This document shows positions 7,858 to 15,617 of a DNA stretch of 64,000 nucleotides, one piece after another (position 1 is the first letter of the stretch; each line of letters starts with the position of its first letter). Source of the DNA: CAYYYW01 sp964476245 (lineage in GTDB: Bacteria > Patescibacteriota > Microgenomatia > UBA1406 > HO2-37-13b); contig CAYYYW010000004.1 in the NCBI GenBank assembly GCA_964476245.1, positions 1 to 64,000 of the forward strand, written 5' to 3'. The notes under the pieces are model-generated. The model did no database searches. It worked only from the letters and a program-made list of their open reading frames with translations, and had not been told where the DNA came from. A program made the position numbers and the translations under genes.

Positions 7858-8820
7858 ATGAACATAAGCCAATCCGTACAATTATTGCAAGATACATTTG
7901 ATATAAATGCAATTTACGCACAAAAAATTGTTGGAATGGTTAACCCCTTAAATTTATTGGAAGAAGCAAAGTTATTAATCGAAGAAAAACCTAAACCATT
8001 TGTTAAATGGGTAGGAGGAAAAAGACAACTTCTTAAACAGTTTCGGATGATAGATCTTTACCCACCAGAAAAGTTTAATATAAAGACGGGAAGTTACTTT
8101 GAGCCGTTTGTAGGAGGCGGGGCAGTTTTTTTTGATTTGTTACCAGAAAAATCTTTTCTTTCAGACTTAAATTCAGAACTTGTCACAACTTATAACGTTA
8201 TAAAGAACGATGTAGATAGACTAATAAATTCTCTTAAAAAATTCAAATATGAAAAAGATTTTTTTTTAAAAGTTCGTTCTGCCCAACCAAAACAATTTCC
8301 TAATGTTGACATTGCATCACGTTTTATATACCTGAATCGTACGTGTTTTAATGGAATGTATAGAGTAAATAGTAAAGGAGAATTTAATGTTCCGTTTGGA
8401 AAATATTCCAATCCACTTATTTGCGATGAGCAAAATTTACGACGAGTATCGAAGGTGTTAGAAGAAGTAGAAATTAAATGTCAGGACTATAAAATTACTG
8501 TAGAGTTTGCAAAAAAAGGAGATTTTGTTTATTTTGACCCACCATATTACCCAATAAACAAAACTTCGTCATTCACAACATATACTAAAGAAGCCTTTCT
8601 CGATAAGGAACAGATAGAGCTAAGAGACACATATCTTAAATTGCACAAAAGAGGTTGTTTTGTGATGCTTTCCAATTCAAACACTCCTTTCATTAACAAG
8701 ATTTATTCTGAAACAGCAAAACATGGAATAAAAATAAATGAAGTTTTAGCAGGAAGATCGATAAATTCAAAAGTAAATCTTAGAGGAAAAATTACAGAAG
8801 TTTTGGTAACCAACTATTAA
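7858..8820 (+). CDS. dam: Dam-type DNA adenine-N6 methyltransferase (predicted GATC)
   Basis: This 320-residue alpha-class (D12) methyltransferase has motif X (KPFVKWVGGK, about residues 46-55), the SAM-binding loop FEPFVGGGAVF (81-91) and the catalytic DPPY at 227-230. The block RTCFNGMYRVNSKGEFNVPFG (residues 161-181) is characteristic of GATC-specific Dam/DpnM/MboI enzymes, so GATC is the likely target. About 45 extra N-terminal residues precede motif X. It is the first gene of a tight three-gene operon with a nuclease and a second methyltransferase, so it serves modification of a type II system rather than mismatch repair. Confidence 0.92.
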   Translation: MNISQSVQLLQDTFDINAIYAQKIVGMVNPLNLLEEAKLLIEEKPKPFVKWVGGKRQLLKQFRMIDLYPPEKFNIKTGSYFEPFVGGGAVFFDLLPEKSFLSDLNSELVTTYNVIKNDVDRLINSLKKFKYEKDFFLKVRSAQPKQFPNVDIASRFIYLNRTCFNGMYRVNSKGEFNVPFGKYSNPLICDEQNLRRVSKVLEEVEIKCQDYKITVEFAKKGDFVYFDPPYYPINKTSSFTTYTKEAFLDKEQIELRDTYLKLHKRGCFVMLSNSNTPFINKIYSETAKHGIKINEVLAGRSINSKVNLRGKITEVLVTNY

Positions 8821-8822
8821 AC

Positions 8823-9581
8823 ATGGCAAATAGTAATTCTTGGAAAAAAATTTTTGACGATAATAAAATATTAGCGCATGATTTTTCAAAAAAACCATAC
8901 TACTTATCTGCTGAGATAATAAAAAAATCAGTTCAAGATTTTAGAAACACCGCAGAGAAGGAGGTACGCATCCTTTGCAAAATTGACCGACGTGAACAAT
9001 TACCAGACATAATGAAGGAGAATAAATTATTATTGCTACCTGTCAAGAACGGAGAATATGTTTTGGTTAAGGGAGAGGGTTTTGTTGATATTCCGGACAT
9101 TAAAGAAAGTCTTACAATATACAACACAAAATTAAATTTTGATCTTGAAACTTCAAGAGTTGGAAATTCGGAAGCACAACACCTTGATTTTGCTTATGCC
9201 TCTAGTTTAATAAGAACATTTATGGAAGATTCTTCTCTTGTTCTTACAATAAGAGGAAGAAAATATACGCCTAAATTTGAATTTGTAATTAGTAATCAAA
9301 AAATAATAGTAGAGGGTGTACAGACCGAAGTAGACGCGGGATATGAAGGCAAAGATAAGGTGGTACTAATTGAAGCAAAAAACTCATCTACAAAAAACAC
9401 AATTATCAGACAGCTATATTATCCATTCAGACAATGGTCAGAATATACAACAAAAAAAATATACTTGCTATTTTTTGAGAAAAGAAAAAATGAATATTTA
9501 ATCTGGCAATATGATTTTAGAGATACAAATAATTATGACTCAATAGAGCTCATTAAATCTAAAAAGTATAAAGTTGTTTGA
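8823..9581 (+). CDS. Type II restriction endonuclease, PD-(D/E)XK fold (predicted)
   Basis: It begins 2 bp after the Dam-type gene. A PD-(D/E)XK-like active site is visible: Asp171 in EVDAGYEG, then VVLIEAKN with Glu184 and Lys186, and a following helix containing QLYYPFRQW. The length of 252 residues suits a type II enzyme. Sandwiched between two DNA methyltransferases, it is best read as the cognate restriction enzyme, probably for GATC. The N-terminal 110 residues do not resemble DpnII or MboI to my eye and may be a specificity domain. Confidence 0.75.
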   Translation: MANSNSWKKIFDDNKILAHDFSKKPYYLSAEIIKKSVQDFRNTAEKEVRILCKIDRREQLPDIMKENKLLLLPVKNGEYVLVKGEGFVDIPDIKESLTIYNTKLNFDLETSRVGNSEAQHLDFAYASSLIRTFMEDSSLVLTIRGRKYTPKFEFVISNQKIIVEGVQTEVDAGYEGKDKVVLIEAKNSSTKNTIIRQLYYPFRQWSEYTTKKIYLLFFEKRKNEYLIWQYDFRDTNNYDSIELIKSKKYKVV

Positions 9582-9591
9582 GGCTAGTTAA

Positions 9592-10347
9592 ATGTCAAAA
9601 TTACCATTCAAACTTCATCCTAAAGAATTCGAACTTGAATGTACGTCAGTTTGGGCTTTTCCTCATCGTGGCAACTGGGCGACACATACTTCTGATTGGC
9701 GGGGCAACTGGGCTCCGGAAGTTGTTCGTAATCTTATACTGCGCTATTCAAAAGAAGGCGATTGCCTGCTAGATTGCATGATAGGAGGGGGAACCACCGC
9801 TATTGAGGCAAAAATTTTAAATCGTCATATTACTTGCATTGACATAAATGAACAAGCAATAAAAAGAACAAAAGAATCTCTAGGGTTTAAAGTTGACAAT
9901 AAATCAAGGCAGCGGATTGTAAAATGCGATGCTAGGGACATGAACTTTATCAAAAACGAAGAAATAGATTTTGTGCTTACTCATCCGCCATATGCCGACA
10001 TTGTTAAATATAGTAATGGAAAAATACCAGACGATCTTTCAAACATTCATGATCTAAATATTTTTGTTGATGAATTAGAGAAAATTGCAAAAGAACTATA
10101 CAGAGTTTTGAAACCAGGAAAATTTTGTGCTATTTTAATTGGTGACACAAGACGTAGAACAATGTACCAACCATTAGCTTATAAAGTTATGGACAGGTTT
10201 ATAAAATCAGGTTTTGTTTTAAAGGAAGATATTATAAAAAGACAATTTAATTGTAAAGCAACAAGTTTTTGGATAAATAAATCAAAGGAGTTGAATTTCT
10301 TACTTATAATGCATGAACATTTATTTGTTTTTCAGAAATTGAAATAA
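9592..10347 (+). CDS. Second DNA amino-methyltransferase of the RM operon
   Basis: The 251-residue protein has the SAM-binding motif LDCMIGGGTTAIEA near residue 60, an acidic CIDIN loop and the catalytic THPPYAD near residue 131 (an S/TPPY-type motif IV with His before Pro-Pro-Tyr). The order, catalytic motif after the SAM motif, fits beta/TRM11-like N4/N6 methyltransferases. A Trp-rich N-terminus (FPHRGNWATH, WRGNWAP) is distinctive. It starts 10 bp after the nuclease. DpnII-type systems carry a second methyltransferase (DpnA) for single-stranded DNA; that analogy is attractive but the sequence is not obviously DpnA. Confidence 0.82.
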   Translation: MSKLPFKLHPKEFELECTSVWAFPHRGNWATHTSDWRGNWAPEVVRNLILRYSKEGDCLLDCMIGGGTTAIEAKILNRHITCIDINEQAIKRTKESLGFKVDNKSRQRIVKCDARDMNFIKNEEIDFVLTHPPYADIVKYSNGKIPDDLSNIHDLNIFVDELEKIAKELYRVLKPGKFCAILIGDTRRRTMYQPLAYKVMDRFIKSGFVLKEDIIKRQFNCKATSFWINKSKELNFLLIMHEHLFVFQKLK

Positions 10348-10435
10348 TAAAACAATTTATTAAGGCAGAAAAAAATAATGGTTAAATTTAGCGCTACAAA
10401 GAAATTTATAAAAAGAATATTGAAAAAGTTCCAGA

Positions 10436-10684
10436 AAACAAAGCAATTATTTACAAGCTAAAAAATTTGATCCGCAGTCTCGCAACGACATTCCAAAGCT
10501 CTTGGAACTTTGGTCAACGCAAAAAGCCGAAAAGCCTTTTTCCTGGGTCACACCCGTCAAAGATATCATCGAAAACGACTATATTCTTTCCGCAAATACT
10601 TACAACTCGTACAGCGGCGAGGAGAAAATAGATCATCGAGACCCGAAAGAGATTTTGAGGGAGATTGAGGAGAAGGAGAGATAA
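10436..10684 (+). pseudogene. hsdM: Type I restriction HsdM C-terminal remnant
   Basis: About 82 codons without a proper start encode the tail of a type I N6-adenine methyltransferase: KKFDPQSRNDIPKLLELW, then WVTPVKDIIENDYILSA, NTYNSYSGEE and DPKEILREIEE. Those motifs (KDIxxxDYxLSxNxY, DPxEIL) close HsdM proteins. The catalytic NPPF part and hsdS/hsdR are absent, so this is debris of a lost type I system next to a live type II system. A TTG inside it could act as a start but would make no active enzyme. Confidence 0.72.
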
Positions 10685-10891
10685 ATTATGAATCTCCTGA
10701 GTGAAATTTCGAAGTCTGGAAAATAGAATTAGATTATAAAGTTTTAAAGAATAAAAGTTCTAATGAACTAATTTGAGGCCAAAAATAGTTATGTTTATTA
10801 AACTTCTTAACCAAAGAACAAGATAATAACACAATAACTGGCAATAAAGAGTGCTGATGTTGGTGTCTGTTTCCTCTATTTTTTATGCCCC

Positions 10892-10920
10892 TTGACAAGA
10901 TTATGAATAGGTGTTAGAAT
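10892..10920 (+). promoter_or_regulatory. Promoter of the five-gene HEPN-associated operon
   Basis: TTGACA (10892-10897), a 17-bp spacer and TAGAAT (10915-10920) are near consensus. The ATG of the first gene is at 10961, giving a leader of about 34 nt, longer than most in this window. Confidence 0.65.
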
Positions 10921-10960
10921 TATCGCAGAATATTTATCTAGTTCAAATAAAAAAAAGTTT

Positions 10961-11353
10961 ATGAATAATAATGATCCTTTAGCAAAATTAGTAGCCCCTG
11001 ACACAAAAGATGTGGACAGACAAAAATTAGCGGATGTACTTGAGCCATATGTGGTATTTGATCAAACTAGTCACAAAATGAACTTTGAAGATAAGTTCTA
11101 TGAACTCAGAACAAATGCAGAAAAGATAGAAGTTATTCTATTAGCAGATAAGGCGAGAGCATTAATTTTTAACGACGGGAAAAAGGAAGGTATGTCTCAG
11201 AGCGAGATTTTGGTAGTAGAAGCCATGCCAGAGGGAAGTGTTAAGTCTACACTCAAAACACTCTCAGATAACAGGAAAATTCTAAAAAATGCCGAGGGCA
11301 AATATTATATTCCAGAATACAGATTGAGTAAGTTTTTCTCAAAGTTAAAATAA
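10961..11353 (+). CDS. Small winged-helix-like protein, gene 1 of putative defence operon
   Basis: This is a 130-residue acidic protein of unknown family. Residues 1-55 (VDRQKLADVLEPYVVFD) look helical. Residues 60-130 have a winged-helix outline: a helix containing AEKIEVILLADKARALIF, then MSQSEILVVEAMPEGSVKSTLKTLSDNRKIL as a helix-turn-helix and GKYYIPEY as the wing. It is first in a close-packed operon of five genes, 13 bp before gene 2. A DNA-binding or assembly role is inferred from the fold only. Confidence 0.6.
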   Translation: MNNNDPLAKLVAPDTKDVDRQKLADVLEPYVVFDQTSHKMNFEDKFYELRTNAEKIEVILLADKARALIFNDGKKEGMSQSEILVVEAMPEGSVKSTLKTLSDNRKILKNAEGKYYIPEYRLSKFFSKLK

Positions 11354-11366
11354 ACCAAAATTCCAT

Positions 11367-11783
11367 ATGGATAATAACAACCAACCAGTAGAAGAAAGAA
11401 TTACAAATTTGGAAAAAAGAATAGCTGCACTTGAAAGTTCTGCGTTGACATCTAGCCCCGTTGTATCTTCTGCACCAATAGTTAAGCGAATTTCTGCCAA
11501 AGAGTTTCTGATTTCAAAAAAAATATCAAGCGCGATGGAAAAAACATTAGCACTTGCGTACTACCTTGAACATTTTGAACGAGTAACCCCGATCAACGTA
11601 AAGGATCTTGCAAATGCTTTTCAAGCAGCAAAAGAAAAATCTCCAGCAAATTTGAACGATATGATAAACAAAAACATTGCGAAGGGAATGCTTATGGAGG
11701 CACGAGAACGGAAAGATGCAAAGAAAGCGTGGGTTTTGACTACTTCAGGTGAAAAGTTTGTTAAAAATAATCTAAATAATTAA
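11367..11783 (+). CDS. Coiled-coil plus winged-helix-like protein, gene 2 (tandem paralogue)
   Basis: The 138-residue protein opens with a short coiled coil (ERITNLEKRIAALE), has a Ser/Val-rich linker to about residue 42, and then a conserved-looking domain: KEFLISKK, LALAYYLEHF, ANAFQAAKEK and LTTSGEKFVKNN. The last block (T-x-GE-K-F at the end of a wing) and the whole arrangement are repeated in the next gene, so the two are tandem paralogues. It starts 13 bp after gene 1. Unknown family; it perhaps oligomerises through the coil. Confidence 0.6.
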   Translation: MDNNNQPVEERITNLEKRIAALESSALTSSPVVSSAPIVKRISAKEFLISKKISSAMEKTLALAYYLEHFERVTPINVKDLANAFQAAKEKSPANLNDMINKNIAKGMLMEARERKDAKKAWVLTTSGEKFVKNNLNN

Positions 11784-11788
11784 CCCAT

Positions 11789-12208
11789 ATGATCAACGTT
11801 CAACTTAAAAAAATACTCGAAAAACTTGAAGATCATGATGGACGAATTCGCGCACTCGAAGGTAGGATCGGTAGTACGGGAACTACTAGAAAAGTAGCTG
11901 TGTCGAAACAAGCGACCCTCAACGAGATTATCAAGGGTAAAAATTTTAAATCAGGGCAACAGAAAACCGCTGTTATTGTTGGGTATTACGAGAAAATACT
12001 AGGACAATCTCCAATTAAAGAAGAAGATATTAGGTCAGCATGGGTAAAAAACAAATTTGACGGTAAATATCGTACCAACCTGCTCGAACGCGCGGTCGAT
12101 GACGGATTGGTTAGAGATTTAGAAAATGGATCATTTGATCTCTCCCAAACAGGTGAAAAGTTTTTTGAAAATTTCCTAAAAGATGAATCCACTGAAACAA
12201 CACCTTAA
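11789..12208 (+). CDS. Coiled-coil plus winged-helix-like protein, gene 3 (tandem paralogue)
   Basis: At 139 residues it copies the plan of gene 2: a coil (LEDHDGRIRALEGRI), a Thr/Lys-rich linker, NEIIKGKNFKSGQQKT, IVGYYEKIL, EEDIRSAWVKNK, NLLERAVDDGLV and SQTGEKFFENFL. Sequence identity to gene 2 is low but the motifs line up in order and spacing. Its 3' end overlaps gene 4 by 26 bp, so translation is probably coupled. Confidence 0.6.
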   Translation: MINVQLKKILEKLEDHDGRIRALEGRIGSTGTTRKVAVSKQATLNEIIKGKNFKSGQQKTAVIVGYYEKILGQSPIKEEDIRSAWVKNKFDGKYRTNLLERAVDDGLVRDLENGSFDLSQTGEKFFENFLKDESTETTP

Positions 12209-12935
12209 TAATATTCCAAACGATTTAGTTGATGTTCTGCAATTTGAATTTCAAAAACTGCATCAACAATATTTCTTGGGGAAGTGGGAACCTAGTCAGC
12301 TAGATGGTGGCCGCTTCGCAGAAGCCGTTTTACGCATTCTCCAACACAAAGATACCGGGACATTTACCGCTATTGGAACACAATTGAACCGATCTCAGAT
12401 AGCTATTTCAGTTAAGAGAAACACTGGGTTGCCAGAATCTTTAAGATTTCATATCCTTGGATTAACCGAGCTGATTTTTGATTTCCGAAACAGAAGAAAC
12501 GTGGGGCATTTAGGCCGCATAGACGTGAATGAAATGGATGCGACTATTGTGCTGCAGGCCGCAAATTGGATTGTCGCTGAGTTGGTACGACTCGAAACCC
12601 AGATGCGCCCAGAGGAAGCACAAGAAGAAATTAAGAAAATTATTGAACGCAAAGTTCCAATAATTGAAGAAATTGGTGGTCGGTTGAAATGTCTTAACCC
12701 AAACCTAGATGTAAAAGAAAAAGTTCTCGTGTTTTGCTACCAAAAATATCCAGAAACAATCACCTTGGTTAATTTGTTTGGTTGGACAGAATATAGCAAT
12801 AAGGGAGTTCTCCGCCGTAAACTAACGGAGTTAAATAAGGATGGCCGAATTGATTTTAGAAACGACGCTGCTCGTTTAACAAAACGAGGACTTCTATGGG
12901 TTGAAAAGAATATGTCTTTTGAAATTGAGATATGA
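12183..12935 (+). CDS. HEPN-like protein with C-terminal winged helix, gene 4
   Basis: This 250-residue protein is helical at the N-terminus. A block DGGRFAEAVLRIL precedes FDFRNRRNVGHLGRID at residues 100-114, where Arg102/104/105, Asn and His109 make an Rx4-6H motif as in HEPN ribonucleases and related Abi proteins. Residues 170-245 form a separate winged-helix domain (TLVNLFGWTEYSNKGVLRRKL, then AARLTKRGLLWVEKN) that echoes the wing of genes 2 and 3. HEPN proteins are common toxin or effector subunits in phage defence. HEPN is inferred from the motif and helicity, so catalytic activity is uncertain. Confidence 0.55.
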   Translation: MNPLKQHLNNIPNDLVDVLQFEFQKLHQQYFLGKWEPSQLDGGRFAEAVLRILQHKDTGTFTAIGTQLNRSQIAISVKRNTGLPESLRFHILGLTELIFDFRNRRNVGHLGRIDVNEMDATIVLQAANWIVAELVRLETQMRPEEAQEEIKKIIERKVPIIEEIGGRLKCLNPNLDVKEKVLVFCYQKYPETITLVNLFGWTEYSNKGVLRRKLTELNKDGRIDFRNDAARLTKRGLLWVEKNMSFEIEI

Positions 12936-12986
12936 CCTGGCCAACAAAAATATTGAAAATCATATTAATGAATTTTGGTTAAATTT

Positions 12987-13460
12987 ATGGATACTTCCAA
13001 AGACGTAACATTTGTTTATACAGCGATGATTGGGTATCGTCCGAACAGTCTTACGGACGTAGTAGTAGGCCACTTTTTGGTAGAATATCTTTTGGATAAG
13101 ATAATTTCTACTAAATGCAAAAGTGCTAAGAAGATTATGAACTACTCATTCTCGATAAAGCTCGAGTTTCTTAATTCGATGAATTTGTTGTCCGACGATC
13201 TTTATAAAAACATCAAAAAATTAAACCAGATTCGTAATAAGATAGTTCACACCTTAGAAATTAATTTGAAGGATAAGGACATGGATTTTTATAAGTCATC
13301 TGGGCAAAAAATTATTATAAATAAACCGAAGTCAAGGGATCCTGAAAAACATTATCTTAAGATGTTGTCGCTCGGAATCTTGACGGGCTTAAGAAATCAC
13401 ATGTTTTTAGAATTAAAAATATCCCCTGACTGTGCATCTCAATTATGGCTTGGCCAATAA
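12987..13460 (+). CDS. HEPN-like (MtlR-like) protein, gene 5
   Basis: Starting at ATG 12987 (an upstream in-frame TTG adds four residues), the 157-residue all-helical protein contains FSIKLEFLNSMNLL then IKKLNQIRNKIVHTLE, with Arg83-Asn84-x3-His88 as an Rx4H motif. This pattern is shared by HEPN ribonucleases and by MtlR-type regulators, which are HEPN-fold relatives. It follows gene 4 by about 50 bp and closes the operon before the family B repeats start. It could be a toxin-type effector or an inert HEPN subunit. Confidence 0.55.
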   Translation: MDTSKDVTFVYTAMIGYRPNSLTDVVVGHFLVEYLLDKIISTKCKSAKKIMNYSFSIKLEFLNSMNLLSDDLYKNIKKLNQIRNKIVHTLEINLKDKDMDFYKSSGQKIIINKPKSRDPEKHYLKMLSLGILTGLRNHMFLELKISPDCASQLWLGQ

Positions 13461-13499
13461 AAAAATTAGGAGAAATGACAGGAGGTGAAAGATACAACA

Positions 13500-13985
13500 T
13501 ATAAACAACCTCGGGAGTTGATTGGGTTGATTCGTTAGAAATTGGTTGTTGGATGTTGGTTGCGTAGTTGTGGAAAATAGAAATTGGAAATTTGGTTGAC
13601 TTGTTACGGATTGTTATGTAACTTCGGGAAATGATTAGATTGTTGTAATATTCTAAGCAAGATTTAAATCCATTTCTCTGCCTGTTTAATCTTTATATTG
13701 CCCCCGGAGCAAAAGAAATTATTGTGACAAAAAATCGGCCTGTTTTTGCCTGTGTGGCATGGATTAAGTATGCCCCAGAGACGATTAAGATTAAATCTTC
13801 TTTATCTATCTTTCTAAATATAGGTTTTTGCAGCATATAGTAATTTACAACCGCGGGGGTTACGGATAGCTCTATAACAGTTAAAACATATTGTGATAAA
13901 AAATCGGCCTGTTTTTGCCTATGTGGTTAAGGCGTGTTACTTATCACCCGCAGGGTAGTAAGATAGTGGTATTTATTATTTCTTC
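13500..13985 (+). repeat. Intergenic repeat cluster: family B modules plus an inverted family A copy
   Basis: The 525-bp gap has no gene. It holds module alpha, AACCTCGGGAGTTGATTGGG (13506-13530), an inverted, degenerate family A segment (about 13537-13600, GAAATTGGTTGTTGGATG), module gamma, TAAGCAAGATTTAAATCC (about 13656), and two copies of module beta, GTGAyAAAAAATCGGCCTGT (about 13722 and 13892). After the second beta comes ACCCGCAGGGT, also seen at 18796. The same modules recur between each gene up to 20125. Confidence 0.75.
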
Positions 13986-15056
13986 CTATTCTTCTAGAAT
14001 ATTAAGCAATGCAAGACCGATGTTTCTTAATTGTCTTACTTTTTCATTAGAAGTAGAAGGATGTAAAAAATATCTAATTTCTTCCAAGGTATGGACTTGC
14101 CCCTCAAGGCCATAATAATGATTTAAAATAATAGAAATTCGTTCATCGGAAAGACTTTCTAATAACTCAGGTGATTGATGTTGAATTCTTGTTAAGTTTA
14201 AAAAGGTTTGCCAGTGAGCAGGGCGCAAGCCTTGGGGTAGCGGACGGAATTCTTCGTATTGAACTCTTATTTCCGCCTGCTTTTCTGCTTTAGTAGCCCT
14301 CTCAACTCTTTTTTCAAAACCTGTCACCGCTTGCTGGGCGGGTTTGTCTTTTGGTAAATAAGGACAACCCAAAAATCCAATTAAGCCCGTTACTCGCTTT
14401 CTTACTTTTTTCCTTCCAAGCCCATGCTCAGCGCCCAAGTCAACAAAACTGATTCTTGGCGGTTTTGGATCTGCTAAACAAAAGTATCGTCCAGTTAAGT
14501 CTATTTCATCATTAAATCCCAGATGAGCTAATCTTTGCCATCGTTGTTGTTGCTTGTCGGTTAAATTAAGAAGAAATTGTCTTCTGTCATAATAACCACA
14601 GCTTTCTATTCTATCCAGATATGATTTTCCTTTTTGATTCCATCTGCCTATCCTTACCTCAATGCCTCCTGCCGCCAATAACTGCATTGCCCCTGTTCGA
14701 TCTAAATATTGATTGTAACGGCCTTGAGACACTTCGATGACTTTAAGATTTGGGTATGTATCAATAATTTCCCCTAACAAGTTTTGCATTGGATTAACAC
14801 TGATATGAATCGCTGTAACTTTTTCTGGTGGGCCACTTGGTCTTGCATTTGCTCCCCAAAGGTGAAGGCCTTCAACCGGACTACTTTTGTCACCTTCGGG
14901 CCGTTTTTTTAATTGATAAGCAATCTTTCTTGGTGGAGGGCTGTAGGAAAGATCTAAGTCCGGATGACAAGCACTACAATTGGCAGCAGAAATTCCATGT
15001 ATGCACTCTTCAGTATTAACAACATAATTAGTGTTTCTTAATAGTTCAGCACCCAT
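13986..15056 (-). CDS. Protein with sigma-70 region-4-like C-terminal HTH and N-terminal Cys/His cluster
   Basis: This 356-residue protein is of unknown function. The N-terminus has CIHGISAANCSACH (residues 18-31), a compact Cys/His set able to hold a metal. The last 60 residues read as a sigma region-4-like helix-turn-helix: LSDERISIILNHYYGLEG, TLEEIRYFL, then NEKVRQLRNIGLALL. The middle part (residues 60-290) is basic and unrecognised. A DNA-binding role is likely for the C-terminus; it lacks regions 2 and 3, so it is not an ordinary sigma factor. It is bounded on both sides by family B repeats. Confidence 0.6.
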   Translation of the reverse strand: MGAELLRNTNYVVNTEECIHGISAANCSACHPDLDLSYSPPPRKIAYQLKKRPEGDKSSPVEGLHLWGANARPSGPPEKVTAIHISVNPMQNLLGEIIDTYPNLKVIEVSQGRYNQYLDRTGAMQLLAAGGIEVRIGRWNQKGKSYLDRIESCGYYDRRQFLLNLTDKQQQRWQRLAHLGFNDEIDLTGRYFCLADPKPPRISFVDLGAEHGLGRKKVRKRVTGLIGFLGCPYLPKDKPAQQAVTGFEKRVERATKAEKQAEIRVQYEEFRPLPQGLRPAHWQTFLNLTRIQHQSPELLESLSDERISIILNHYYGLEGQVHTLEEIRYFLHPSTSNEKVRQLRNIGLALLNILEE

Positions 15057-15133
15057 AGAGTTTAAATTAGAGCGATTTTATCATATTTAAAGGCATAAAC
15101 CAAAAATTAACATATTAAGAGTTAGCCTGAAAA

Positions 15134-15305
15134 GATTGTTGTGATAAAAAATCGGCCTGTTTTTGCCCACGTGGTTAAGGCGAGGAACGTGTCTCTGTGA
15201 CACAAGCCGCAAGACCTTAATTCTTTTGCCAATCTTTTGTCAACCGCTTCGGTTGCCGACGGGGCGTGGTAATAATCTGGTATCACCCTCGAGAGTTGAT
15301 TTAGT
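15134..15305 (+). repeat. Long family B repeat, copy 1 (about 170 bp)
   Basis: It runs from GATTGTTGTGATAAAAAATC (beta) through GGTTAAGGCGAGGAACGTG, a GTGTCTCTGTGACAC hairpin, GCCGCAAGACC, a CTTCGGTTGCCGACGGGGCG stretch and TGGTATCACCCTCGAGAGTTG (alpha-like). A copy that differs at only a few positions by eye lies at 18586-18762. Spurious short open frames exist on its minus strand in both copies. Confidence 0.85.
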
Positions 15306-15315
15306 TATGGGGTTT

Positions 15316-15588
15316 TTATTTAAACTCAACCACTAGTTTTTTTCCAAAAGCAGAAGCGAGTTTGTTTAGGAAGTTAACTGTCGGATTAATCATGCCTTTT
15401 TCCAGTCTTGAGACGGCTGATTGTTTGGTATTTAATTTTTTGGCTAATTGTTTTTGGGTCATTTTGTGCCTCAGCCGAAGAGAAATGATTTTATCCAAAA
15501 GCTCATACTCCGGTCTTAACCCGCCATATTCTTTTTTTATAGCTTTGTTTTTTAACAAACGTTTTTTTAGATCCCTGTAATTACTCAT
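15316..15588 (-). CDS. XRE-family repressor (orphan HigA-like)
   Basis: The 90-residue protein has a helical N-terminus (RDLKKRLLKNKAIKKEY, EYELLDKIISLRL) and a Cro/C1 helix-turn-helix (MTQKQLAKKLNTKQSAVSRLE), then LNKLASAFGKKLVVEF. It shares this plan with the antitoxin-like gene at 2626. No toxin gene is adjacent on either side. A perfect 8-bp-arm palindrome overlaps its predicted -10 region, so it very likely represses itself. Confidence 0.82.
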   Translation of the reverse strand: MSNYRDLKKRLLKNKAIKKEYGGLRPEYELLDKIISLRLRHKMTQKQLAKKLNTKQSAVSRLEKGMINPTVNFLNKLASAFGKKLVVEFK

Positions 15589-15595
15589 ATGTAAT

Positions 15596-15617
15596 AATAT
15601 AACCTATACGTTATATT
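15596..15617 (-). promoter_or_regulatory. Palindromic operator over the XRE gene promoter
   Basis: AATATAAC - CTATAC - GTTATATT is a perfect inverted repeat (8-bp arms, 6-bp spacer) whose near edge is 8 bp before the ATG. On the minus strand it contains TATATT as a possible -10 box with a leaderless start. Position and symmetry fit an autoregulatory Cro/C1-type operator. Confidence 0.65.

Noticed and set aside
12987..13460. MtlR mannitol-operon repressor
   Set aside because: The resemblance is limited to the HEPN-fold RNxxxH region, and no mannitol genes are near; kept as HEPN-like.
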